A stretch of 64,000 bases of DNA from Uloborus plumipes (lineage: Eukaryota > Arthropoda > Arachnida > Araneae > Uloboridae): assembly GCA_038373865.1 (NCBI GenBank), contig JAXGGA010002365.1, forward strand, positions 10,001 to 74,000, in the 5' to 3' direction. This document shows, in pieces, positions 21,451 to 32,649 of this stretch (position 1 is the stretch's first letter; the number at the start of each line of letters is the position of its first letter). Below the pieces are notes generated by a model. That model saw only the letters and a program-made list of their open reading frames with translations, did no database searches and was not told where the DNA came from. The translations under genes and the position numbers were made by a program.

Positions 21451-23769
21451 TACAGCTTACAAAATGTTATACCATCAAATCTAAATGAAGAGATTTGACC
21501 GAGTCAAACCTTCCAGAATTGAAGCGGGTCAATTTTCCCTAAATAGCCATTTTTACAAAACAATTAAAAACCACACAAATATAAGAAGTGAAAATAAACA
21601 TGAAGTATGCGGTCTTTTAGTGTATTAATCTGAGTACACAAATAATTCAATTTAATTTTGTTTACATTAATGACGAATAGTTCAGGCAAGATAAAGTTAC
21701 TTTTATCATGAAAAAAAAGTAACTTTTTCATTCTACTTGATACCATGCTACTATATGATGCTCATCTGTTAAATAATTGCTTATATGTGAAAACAAACAG
21801 TGGGTCAAACCTCCGTAGTTTCCCCTAATTTTAAACCATCTTTGGTGACTTTGAACAGTTGAACGGCTCTTTCTGGAAAATCATCAACATTAAAATCATA
21901 AAACCGAGACTTGATAAAGATAGAAGAAAGATTTTGAGCGATTCTCTTTTCAGAGTCCAATCAAGCCGTAGTAAGGCCTCAGCAGTGTTTCCTTCCGAAA
22001 TTTTTTGCTTCGGGGATGGGGGTGGTTCACGTTAAAAATTCGGAAAATCATGGTGAGCCGAAAGTTGCCAAAAATAGGCTTAAACAGCACTTTGTGGGAC
22101 TTTTTCCGATAAATTTGTCACCCCCCCCCCTTGAGAGATTTCTTTTAAATTCCATTCTAATCCGTCATCTGAAAAAAGTAAGAAATTAAAAAACCTTATA
22201 AATACGAATATCAAAGCATGGAGATCGGGAGGTTAAATAAACTACATACAGGTAAATGAAGGGGGGGGGGCATGTGAGTTTGGTGGCCTTCAATTTTTTC
22301 TTCTTCTAACGCATAACTATATATTTAATTTTGTAGGGAAATAGAGAGAGAGTGGATCCAGCTTCCAGTTTAGAAGAGAATCATTACTAAAATGAAGAGA
22401 ACACATCGGGTGGATTGCGTTCCATACTATAAGGGTTCACAAATTCTTCTCAGTATTTTTCGAGATTGATGGTCCAAATTACACTTGTAGACCCTTTTCG
22501 AACGCCTCCCCCCCCTCCTGCGATAGATATTTCAAAATTCTCCTTTATTTTTGCATTTATTTATTATACATTTACTTGTTTATGTATTTATTATTTTTCC
22601 TTTATTTTTCCCCTTTATACTAGTAAGCTCTAAACATGAGTAAGTGCGTTGTGTACTGTATATTGTTAACTAACAAATAATAATCTGGAACACTGAAGGC
22701 ACACTGGTATCAAAAAGATAAGGGAATGGTTCTTGGCGAAATAAATTCTAAAAATTAATAACAAAACCTTTACTTTTGATTGTTAGGGACATGTTGATGT
22801 TTCTGCTTGGGTCCCCAGTTTAAATCTGTCCCTCTTTTCAATAAGTACCTTATACTTGTCCTATTTCTGATGGCAAGCAAAAGTCGCCATGGTAGCCTAG
22901 CCCCCTCTTTTGACAAAATTGAATTTTGTCAAAAGTGACATGAGTACAACTAAAAGTACTCCGATTTTTTTTTTCCTTTTTAAATGCAATATTTATTCTA
23001 TTTGCCATTGTTGAAACTGTAATTAAATTTGAATGTCATAGTATAAAAGATTGCTAAGCAAATGTGTTGATCGTTTAATTGAACAATGAATAGTAGTTGA
23101 ATTACAGAAGAAAAATCACGCAACAATTTAGCGGCAATATCGTTTGTAGTAATTCAAAATTTAAAAATTAATAACTTCGAATTCTATTACATATTAACTT
23201 TGAAAAGCATGCAGTCCATGCATTCATTAGAGCCTGGATCTTTTTTTCTACACTTAAGCCTATTTAAAGCCATCTTACTTAGTTAAGGAAAAGGGTTTGG
23301 GCTCTCTTCAGGAGAGTTCAAAATTTAGGATTTAAAAACGCCATTTCGGTCAAATTTTAAAGATATTAGATGAGGTTGAATTGAGATATTTATAATTTTA
23401 GACAACTTTGGGGGGAGGGAACTTAGGGGTACCCTTAAACTTTGACTTTATGTGAAGGATCAGGTTTCAGGGGTAATTTCCATTGCTCGGCCGCTCTCTT
23501 CAATTATTGTCATTCTCCCCCCCCCCCCCGGTAAGTAACAATATCTCTTTCTTGACGTTTCCTATACCAGAAGGGCATAGTTAAAATGCCTAATATTTAG
23601 TATGGATTTCTTTTTCTTATTAATTTCCTCATAAAGATTCAGTAATATGTATTCTGTTTCAATTTTAAAGCACTTTTATGTTTTAAGAATTTGTGATTAA
23701 AATATACAAAATAACCCATGTACTATATCCCTGAGTAGGAACATACGTTTAAATTTTCGGCATACTTAC

Positions 23770-24044
23770 TTTAAATAGCATTTCATATGCTTCCATAGTT
23801 TTTTTTTGCAGAAGGGCATACACAGCTGTGACAGCTACTTCCCCTAAAGGCACTCTTATTACATACAGTTGGAGAAAGTTTTTCGGGGACAAGCTGAAGT
23901 TTCCATCCATCATGTATGTTGTGGATTTTGCTAGCCAAGCTAGCCCCCTTTCCGACGAATAGACAATAACCCTATTGTGTTTGTCCTTATTATCGTGTAG
24001 GAGAAAACTTTCCGGCTTGTCTCCGCCAGTAGTACTCCAATACC
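23770..24044 (-). CDS. MULE-type transposase, upstream exon
   Basis: This 275-nt exon was found by translation and splice signals rather than as a long ORF. It has an acceptor (AATTTTTATTGCAG) just above 24044, a donor GTAAGT just below 23770, and an open frame across 91 codons after two leading bases. The product contains LAWLAKSTTYMMDGNFSLSP, which supplies the first catalytic Asp in the DGNF context typical of MULE transposases. LQLYVIRVPLGEVAVTAVYA and a YEMLF end follow, as expected for the domain. The last codon is complete and joins in phase to ILVEEAAAKG at 19758. The preceding exon must end with one base of a split codon; no start codon or FLYWCH finger was found upstream. Confidence 0.75.
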
Positions 24045-25228
24045 CTGCAATAAAAATTAAACATATGTTAATCTAGCAGATTAGAACAATTAATATTTTT
24101 CTCATTTAAACCAGCTAACTACTTTTTTAAAGAAAAATAAAAAACATTTATCGACTTCGCAGTCAATGCGATTACTTCATTTATTAAATCACTTACAGAT
24201 TCGGTCCTTAACTAAATCATTTACATTTTCTCATTTGTTTTTTCTCACGTATTAATTAATTTATTTATTTATTCGTTAATTTATCTATTATTCCTTTATT
24301 GATTCATTCATTAGTTTATGTACTCATTTTATTCTTCACTTTGCCCTCTGAATGGGCCTTTTCTGAGGGATAGTAATGCCAAGAAAAAAAAAAGTCATGA
24401 AAGTTTCATCTGAAACTTTCCATTTGTTCATTTTTTTCTGTGATATTCATGCTATTTAATCTGATAGCTTTAGGATGGTTGTACCTTCCAATTCATTCTT
24501 AAAGTAGTAGCAAACCACCTTCTTAAATCTTAGAACAAAAAATCAAATATATATATATATATTGAATAATTCAGAAAGGAAAAATTAAGAGAATAACGAA
24601 TGTTGTTTTTCACAGGAGGGGGGGGGGGGGGTCATCGTATACTAAGTACATACAGCAGGTCTGTCACTGAGGTGGTAAAAAATCGTCTAAAATGACTACT
24701 TTGAATTTTAACCATAGTTATACATTAAATTTAAATGTATGCTAACTTAAAATGTAAGATGAAACAAGCTATTCGCTATAGATTATACTTGTTTATTGCT
24801 AGTTGATAAGTAGTAATTAAAATTTCTGAGGTTATCTCCCGGAAATTTTTCAAAATTTAAGCTTTGAAAACGCAGTTTTAGTCTTTGACATTGACGACAG
24901 ATATCACATGTAATTTTTGTAACGTTACAGGAAAGAAAGATGGGAAGATTACCCAACTTTCATTAACAACTTGAAGTCCATTTAAGATTATTTTTGGTGA
25001 GGTTCCAGTTTGTGGTCTTGCCCCGAAATTTCCTGAAATAGAAATTTTACAATCGCAATTTTAGGCTATCATTAGAGACCGTAAGTAAGAGGGGATGGGG
25101 CTAAATAACAATCTTTCCTCTGAAAAATTTTCGAAAAATAAATCTCGAAGAAGCAATTTCAAGCTGTCTTTAGTGAAATTTGCTATGAAAAGGGGGGGGG
25201 GGGAGTGGGGACACAGGAAGGAGGAAAG
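24045..25228. other. Region upstream of the MULE exons
   Basis: The first exon of the MULE gene should lie here or further right but none could be recognised. The segment contains ATTTATT-rich arrays (24230-24330), a poly-G run of about 14 (24618-24631) and a short palindrome GAAAGTTTCATCTGAAACTTTC at about 24398-24420. Confidence 0.4.
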
Positions 25229-25498
25229 CAGTGGCGCACCCACAGGGGAGCTAAGGGGCTAAAGCCCCTCACAGAGGCATGAAGATGAACCTTCTTGATT
25301 AAACCAAACTGCTTGAAATGCGTTTTGTGGATTTGATTTTTGGTTAATTTTTGGAAATTTTGCAGAAAGATAGCCCCCGACCCTTTTCATAATTTAACCA
25401 AAAACGACTGCAGTTCTTTCTCTAGGACTTCAAATCCGAAAACTTTCCAAAGGAGAGCCACTTACCCCTCCCAGGAAGCAGTCCTAAGTGCGCCACTG
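25229..25498. mobile_element. hAT-type MITE, 270 bp
   Basis: Ends CAGTGGCGCACCCACAGG on the left and GTGCGCCACTG on the right form inverted termini. The flanks are GAGGAAAG (25221-25228) and GAGGAAGG (25499-25506), an 8-bp duplication with one mismatch. No transposase. Confidence 0.75.
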
Positions 25499-25829
25499 GA
25501 GGAAGGACACCCGTTGACCCACAAGGTGCAAAAAGTATGACCAATTACTTTTATATTTTTTGTATGAGCAAAAAAAAAAAAAAAAAGAGAGAGAAAGAAA
25601 GCAAAGCAAACAGCATAACATTACAATACAAGAGCAACTTTACAGTTTAAACTTTGAAATCCTGCTTAAACATCTCAATACGGGCCTACACTATATTTAA
25701 CACATAAAAAGGAAGGTAATGAACGTACAACGTGAGAGGTTGTGTCAAAATTAAACTTTGCTACTATTTAGCAAACAGTCTCGGACAATTTATTTAAATA
25801 ATAAAAAGATAAGCAATGGCATTAGAGAA

Positions 25830-25960
25830 GGGGTCTCCAAACTTTTTGGCCAGCAGGCCATTTTTGAAAATTTCTCGAGACTAGCGGGCCAATCCCCCCC
25901 CCCCCCCCCAAAGAAAGTTCTCATCATGCAGTTTTGCTCGGAGTTACAGGCACATTTTTT
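25830..25960 (+). repeat. Left end of a GGGGTCTCCAAAC hAT-like element
   Basis: The segment GGGGTCTCCAAACTTTTTGG, followed by a CCAGCAGGCCA-like word and a 16-base C run, matches the recurrent left end of a hAT class. No inverted right end was found before the next element, so the copy is truncated. Confidence 0.35.
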
Positions 25961-26108
25961 GTTTTAGAAATAATTGAGATATGTAATAACTACATTTTGA
26001 ATTAAGCATGTGGCACGTTAGAATTTAAAGGAAAAACAAGAAAGAAAAACAAAAATAATCAAAGTTACTTTTAAATAGATTCCAGATGTTTTTATTTCAG
26101 TAGCTATA

Positions 26109-27803
26109 GGGCCATTTCACAGTATTTTGTCCAAAAAGTGTCTGCAACAAAACTCATTGGGTATAATTTTTTGCAATAGATATCTGAAGTTAAATGTTTA
26201 AATTATGAGAATATGTTGATTGTTTTGAATTTGTTTGGATATTTATAGAGAGATTCAGTATTTAATCTGAAAATTGGCAAAAGTCATGTTGCGGACTCTA
26301 CAGCTAAAAATTCCATAAAATCTTCCATATATGACAAATGATTCATTTTACAGTCAATTTTTTGCTTGAAATGGGAAAATAGAAAGAGTATGTAGTCACT
26401 TACATACTTTTTCAGTTTCAAATATAAATTTTTGTTTGTGTTTGGGATTCAGAAATATGTACCTGTAGAGTCCAGCACAAAAAAACATAAAAAAGTTTTG
26501 TTTTTGTGGCTCTTAATAAACACAGCTCAATAATTATTTTTATTTTCTAATTTTATACACCATTCAACATAATTATGCAAAAAAATTGCATATAAATCTT
26601 TAAAAAATTATATTAATGACAGTTTAAAAAGTGTGCTGGACTCTACAAAAACGTGCTGGACTCTACACTTAACTTTAGCTATTTATTTGAATGTTTGTGT
26701 ATGTTTTCACTTTCTTTTTGCTTTTATTTATCATTATAGTTTTTTTTTGGGGGGGGGGGGGAGCAGAATGTCAAGCAGAGATATAACTAATGTGAGGGCT
26801 CTCCGCAAGCTAGGAAAATGTACCACTTTAGAATTCATGAGCAAAAAGTGATATGCAGTGTTAACTCTGCATATGCTGACTCGAAACAAGTTGACATGTC
26901 TTTACTAAACAAGGAGCTGAATCAAGATAAAATCACTTTATCACACCACAAGCAGTTTTAAAAAGGTGAATGGATTGCTGTCATATTTAATGACAAATGG
27001 TGGACAGGAGAAATAGCTAATGAAGATTTAAAGAAATCTATTGAAGTTAAATTTGTGTTTCAGCCGGTAGGCAGCAACAAATTCAAACAAAATAAGAAAA
27101 GAAACTATTTCTGCCACAGGATACTTTATGAAACTTCCAGGAGATCCAGCACCCATCGACTCTGATTTTTTGTAGATTTTTTGTTTACAATAAAGAAATA
27201 GCAAACAGTATTTCTTCTCTTATTGAAAGACTTCAATTTTTTTTCTTGTAAAAAGATTATTTCTAAATCTTTAATAACTTGTTTTTTCTTGTAAAACAAA
27301 TGTAAATCTAAAAATCTTTCATTATTTTTTTCTAGTAAAACCAATTTAAATTAAAAGTGTTATGGCAAAAGTCAATTGGTACATTCTGTAGAGTCCGCAA
27401 CGCAGGTCATTTTACTGTGTATGTGAAGTTTTTTTCCTATATTTTTTCAACTTTTCATTTTAAATATTAAATTTTTGTACTCCAAGCATCTATAGTGTAT
27501 CAGTGTTTAAAAAAAACCAGCATTGATAATATGGGATAAATAGATTCAGAGGGATTAGCACTTAATCTTGATCATTTTTTTGCCGTACTTTTGTGTGTAG
27601 AGTCCGCAACACAACACTTTTTTTGTCATAACTAATTAATTTACTGTTGAATTAGCACTTCCTTTTATTTTGAGTTTGTGTGTTGGTAGTGCTTCTACAC
27701 TAGCAAAAAAAGAATTAACTTTTAGATCTTTATGTTGTAAATATTGATGTTTAAACTTTGTGAAATGTAGAGTCCGCAACATCCAAATACTGCGAAATGG
27801 CCC
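26109..27803. mobile_element. GGGCC-ended, TA-flanked element with GTAGAGTCC repeats
   Basis: Inverted ends GGGCCATTTCACAGTATTT and GGGCCATTTCGCAGTATTT (right end read on minus) span 1,695 bp and are flanked by TA on both sides. The motif GTAGAGTCC occurs seven times: 26293 (minus), 26465 (plus), 26638 (minus), 26658 (minus), 27388, 27597 and 27767 (all plus). It is usually followed by GCAAC or AGCAC. The interior carries a decayed ORF remnant (26852-27180). A second, partial copy lies at about 44318-44779. Confidence 0.7.
26852..27180 (+). pseudogene. Remnant ORF inside the GGGCC element
   Basis: One plus frame reads KELNQDKITLSHHKQF, an in-frame TAA, then GEWIAVIFNDKWWTGEIANE and a downstream FCHRI. 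After an apparent frameshift it continues with KLPGDPAPIDSDFL and a stop. The W-(V/I)-x-V-x(3)-x-W-x-G-E pattern recalls small, Tudor-like terminal modules found in many uncharacterised transposon-related animal proteins. This resemblance is from memory and is weak. No catalytic domain remains. Confidence 0.4.
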
Positions 27804-28325
27804 TATAACACTTTCATAACATTAGAAATTTCCTACTTAATTATCGAAGTTTTTATTCGTGAAAAAATTCCATTGATTACCTGTTAGAAACATTTCGTAT
27901 GACCTTATTAAACCTCTTATTGACTTAAAAATATATCCAATATCTTTTCCTCCTTTTCCACCAATTAAGCTCTCTCTATTTTTTTTTCTTCCTTTTTTTT
28001 AAATTAGGGGGCTTGCTATGATTAATTTCTAATGAAACAAATCACAAAAAATTGTAAGGAAATTTTTTTACTGTCATGTTAAGACAGAATACAGGAGAAG
28101 AGAAGTCAAAAAATGGAAAAGAAAAGATAGGGAAATATATTTAATGTTATAGCTACTGGAAAAAAAAAATTTAATGAGTTTAAAATATATTCAATTAACT
28201 GTAATACCTTCATATAGTGGTAGATGATATATGTTCATATAATGGTACATTACTCATATAATTACATAATTTTATAACATATTGACATAATGGTATAACA
28301 TATTCATATAATGGTACACTATATT

Positions 28326-28600
28326 CAGGGGCGGATGGGGCGGCGGGCAGCCAGGCATTTTCCCAGTGGGCCGCCTGCGTTTCAGCCGGTCTAAATTTTA
28401 AGTTGTGGGGTTTTTTTTTGTTTTTTGTTTTTATTTATTTTTTTAGTCGGCCGGCCGGCCGGTCTAAATTTTAAAACTTGTAGCGTTTTTTTTATCATTA
28501 TTTTTTTAGTCGGCCGGCCGGCCGGTGTAAATTTTATAACTAGTAGCGTTTTTGTATTTTTAGTCGGCCGGCCGGTCTAAATTTTAAAACTTTCTTCATT
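28326..28600 (+). repeat. GGCCGGCC-containing tandem repeat at a hAT-like left end
   Basis: The segment begins CAGGGGCGGATGGGGCGGC, similar to the left end of the hAT-type element at 33395. It then repeats a unit of about 70 bp three to four times: TTTTTAGTCGGCCGGCCGG followed by TCTAAATTTTAAAACT. The number of CCGG steps differs between units. No right terminus was identified. Confidence 0.55.
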
Positions 28601-29847
28601 TTTAATGCAAAATATTGCTTTCCAATGCCATTAAAATGTCATACTTTTTCATTTTTTCCCCGATGCAGCTTTTTGAATTAATCAAAGTAAACAATTTGCT
28701 GGTAGTTCTTTAATTATGTATAATAAATATAATAAACAGTTTTACTTTTAATGCTAAGGAAGTTCCCTCAAGGTTTGAATTAAAATGTTCGTCACTGTGA
28801 AAATTCCCCTCTTCACTTTAAAAAATTACTTACGTGACATTTTTTTAAGTTGAAAAAAAGAAAAAGGTAATAATTAAGTTTGTATATATTATTTGCATGT
28901 GTGCTTCATATTCATTTTACTAATAATTGTAAATAAATATTATAAAATATGTTACCGTCATATGTAGTCAGTTTCTGAAAAGTATAGATATTTTGAGATT
29001 CATCATTGCTAAATTTTCACAGAATTAGATTTGTTTTTAGTACGCCACGCTCAATAGTTGTTAAATATTGTAAAGCTAGTTCAATATTAAGTTTTTTTTT
29101 TTCATTTTTATACACATGTTAAATATTTGTGGTAGTTTGTGCATGTTAGTTTTCAACCAGTGCCCGAAATCTCATTCATCAGAATATAACCCGAATAAAG
29201 AAATACGTAAATAATATGGAAAAAAATGAGTTTCCTGTCTGGAAACATGTTTTTATTTTGTTTTCAATAAATTTCAAACATTTCCATAGTAGTACGTATT
29301 TGTTAGTATTTCTTAATTCCAATTTTCGCATCAATATTTACACTAAAAAATTAATAAACCATGTATATAGAGTGCAAATAAATGAATATAATTCATAATT
29401 GTTACTCAGAGTGCAGATAAGTGTTTGTTAATCCTTAATAATGTTATTTTGAATTCCTATATCAAGAAATTTCTATTTTCTACGCTACAAAAAATTTTCA
29501 AATTCAAAAGTAGATGAAAAAAGCTTATTCTGCATTTACCAGAGAAATACAAAAGCAATTTGTTGTACTTTACTTAATATACTAAGCTAAAGAGTGATGA
29601 ACTGAAATAAGTTTTCTCATTAAATAATGTTTTGGTAAAATCATTGTTGAAAACGCAAATTATGTTATTTTAAATAGAGCAGTGTATTTTCTCGGTACTC
29701 ATTTTACTACATAAAATTAATAATATTTAAGGACTTATAATGAAATTTTGAAGACATAGGTCACATGATACTGAAAAGCATTAAAAAGTTAAAGCACGCA
29801 AACCATAAATTAAACGAATCCATCCATAAGCGTATAATGGATAAAGA
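28600..29847. other. AT-rich intergenic stretch, nothing recognised
   Basis: No element ends, no convincing ORF. A 60-residue plus frame at 29216-29398 lacks recognisable features. Confidence 0.45.
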
Positions 29848-29894
29848 CTAGCTGCATAGCCCGGCGTTGCACGGGCTGTAATGTAGTGAAGGCA

Positions 29895-30092
29895 GTTTGA
29901 GAAAACTACTCGCCACCAAGGCGGCTCGCCTTTAAAGAAATGAGGAAAGTTTAAACAGTTTACTCGCCGTCAAGGCGGCTCGCCTTTACAGTAGCGAGGA
30001 AAGTTTCAATTCACTACTCGCCGCCAAGGCGGCTCGCCTTTAAAGTATCAAGGAAAAGTTTAATAAAATACTCCCCGCTAAAGCGGCTCGCT
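29895..30092. repeat. Minisatellite, hairpin-forming, four units
   Basis: Each unit of about 54 bp contains CTCGCCGCCAAGGCGGCTCG, in which GCCGCC pairs with GGCGGC, followed by CCTTTAAAGTA and GAGGAAAGTTT. Four units are visible, decaying away from the Helitron 3' end. Confidence 0.75.
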
Positions 30093-30870
30093 AAAAAGCT
30101 TTCCTGCATCAAAGAATCAATCGAATTATTTGCACATGCTTCCTCAAAAATAAAGACGATGTCAAGTAGCGCATACTTAGCACTCTCCCTAAATTACAAA
30201 TAAAATTCCTTTCCAAAAACAATTATTTCCAAACCGCTTTCTTCCAGTAAAATTAATTGCAAAATTCTAAACGAAAAAGTTCTTTTAATATTTGGATCGA
30301 AGCCAGAAAAAGTCCCTTCTAAAAACAGCAATTGCAATTTTATTTAAAAACACATTTTCAAAATGGTACCTGAGAAAAAATATGTCATTAATAATTAGAA
30401 TAAAAACAATTGTTAGAACTTTGTTATAACACGTATTCAAAATGACAATGAAAAAAATAACACTCTTTCATTTTAAAAAGTTCAACTTAATTAACGTTTT
30501 AATTCAAAATCGCAACGGAAAGAAATAAATATCTTGGAATTTTAAATAGTTCAATAATTTAATTAACGTTTTAATTCAAAATGGCAACGGTAAGAAAAAA
30601 TGTCTTGGAAGTTTAATCATTAATTAGGCTTAATCGCTTTAAATTTGACTACTTATGGATTGCAGCCAGAAAAAGTCCCTTCTAAAAACAGCAATTGCAA
30701 TTTTATTTAAAAACAAATTTTCAAAATGGTACCTGAGAAAAAATATGTCATTAATAATTAGAATAAAAACAATTGTTAGAACTTTGTTATAACACGTATT
30801 TAAAATGACAATGGAAAAAAATAACACTCTTTCATTTTAAAAAGTTCAATTTAATTAACGTTTTAATTTA

Positions 30871-31038
30871 GGGCCGAATTCAAGTGAAACACCATTGCAG
30901 TCGCTTCGAGGCGATCGCATATTGCAACCGCTACTGTAAGTCGAATTCAAGTGAATTCGTTTCACTTGAATCCAAATTTTGGAATTTGCGATTGCATTGG
31001 TGAGTTGCGATCGTCCATGTTTCACTTAAATTCCTGCC
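30871..31038. mobile_element. PIF/Harbinger-type MITE, 168 bp, TTA target duplication
   Basis: Inverted ends GGGCCGAATTCAAGTGAAAC and GGCAGGAATTTAAGTGAAAC (right end on minus) are flanked by TTA at 30868-30870 and 31039-31041. GGGC ends with a TTA/TWA duplication are typical of PIF/Harbinger. The uninterrupted sequence is present in the duplicate segment at about 30490-30540, confirming insertion into Helitron D. Confidence 0.75.
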
Positions 31039-32649
31039 TTAAAATCGCAACAGAAAGAAATGAATATCTTGGAATTTTAAATAGTTCAATAATTTAATTA
31101 ACGTTTTAATTCAAAATGGCAACGGTAAGAAAAAATGTCTTGGAAGTTTAATCATTTATTAGGCTTAATCGCTTTAAACTTGACTACTTATTAATTGATA
31201 TCTTCGCTAATTAAAATCGTATAATTATATAAATTGAAACTAATGAAGCCTGAAAAATTACCTATCTATCGGTACCTGATTCGACTTTCAGTTCATTGGC
31301 GTTCAGGAGAAAGAAGCGTGACATAGATAGATAGAAAGATACTCAGTTTTTAATATAAGTAGATAATTTTTCTACCAAGTTTTTCACACGTAATATATCA
31401 TTCAGTCGGGTCAACAGAATACAAAAATTTTAAAGAGCGATAGCTTTGTGCATAAATTAGGTAAAATGAGAAACAACGTTTAAAAGCACAAATATTAACA
31501 GTTTTAAAACAATTTTGTTGGAACAGCATACTTTGCCAATTCAAGCATTAACAAAATGCCAATAATAAAAACAATCATAATAATAATTTTTATTATTTTG
31601 AATGATGAAAAAATAACACAATTGAATATTTAATTTTTCGACTTATCCAAAACGTTAAAATTTTGCTACGAAGAATCACAAATGTACTTTGAGGTAAATG
31701 TTGCAGAATAGAGAAAAGTAGAACCTCAGAATTTCATGTAACTCATTCATGAAACAGAGTATTTCATAGTACTTTACGGAATCTTGACTGTAAATTGCCA
31801 TGTAATGCAAAAAAAATTCTTGAGACATTGTTTTAAAACATTTAACAAATTATTCATTTTATATATATTTGCTTTCACTTGAATATTGAAGAAAGTTGTT
31901 TTTTAATGCAATTCGAACAGGTAGAACCAATACAGGGTTCCCACTTCTTTTTCAAAACAAAAAATAAGGACTTTCTAAGGACCCTTTTCACAAAAAATTA
32001 GGACCTCGAAAGTATTAATTAGTCAACAAATATGCATGAATTTTATAGGTTGCACAAACACACCTTTATTTTCAAGCATTTTTTTTTCCCAAAAAATGTT
32101 TTTGAAGCATTTATCATTACATTTCAAACCCAAGACAAATTAAGAAAAATTTTCAAAATAAAAAAATTGCGATCTGAACTTTTTCTTCATGACAATTCCA
32201 AGGCTAGCGGCAATTTTACATCAAACACTGGACAAAAGAGTACTAGCTTTGAGTACAAGATGCACTAGAATCTTTGATTCTGCGTTTTGCAGAAAAAAGT
32301 ATAAAATATGTCGTATACAAATACATTAAGTTAAAATAAGGAAAAAGGGGTCAATTTACTATCTTTCTCAATGAAACAAAAATGCTAAAACGGATTTCAA
32401 TAAAAGGCAAGCAATAAAGGCATTTCAATAAAAGGCATTCTAATTTGATGCTACTTCTATTTACTTCAGTATAGTTCAGATTTTGGTAAAATTATGATAA
32501 AAACTTAATTTTATAAAAGTGAATTAATCACTTTTACTAAAACCTAACTACATACACAGAGCTAAAATTCAGGACAGATATGCCAAAGTTTCCAAAACAG
32601 TCTAAGCGGAAGAATTCTTCACTTTTATTAAAAAGAATTGCATGTAGAC

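Larger units (their letters stand above)
19759..23769 (-). other. Intron of the MULE gene (4,011 bp)
   Basis: Bounded by donor GTAAGT at 23769-23764 and acceptor CAG at 19761-19759. It holds ordinary AT-rich sequence, a 33-bp-unit minisatellite near 20836-20940, a TA-flanked MITE at 21200-21450, and poly-C/poly-G runs near 22121, 22261 and 23517. No other coding exon of the gene was recognised within it. Confidence 0.65.
29848..31363 (-). mobile_element. Helitron copy D with minisatellite and internal duplication
   Basis: On the minus strand it starts A|TCTACTTATATTAAAAACTG at 31363. It ends with hairpin GCCCGTGCAACGCCGGGC, then GCAGCTAG at 29848, followed by T. These are Helitron hallmarks. 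Next to the 3' hairpin lies a minisatellite of about 54-bp units. The segment from about 30299 is repeated from about 30661 (362-bp offset). A Harbinger-type MITE is inserted at 30871-31038. No Rep/helicase ORF, so it is non-autonomous. It is homologous, in opposite orientation, to 44780-46386. Confidence 0.8.
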
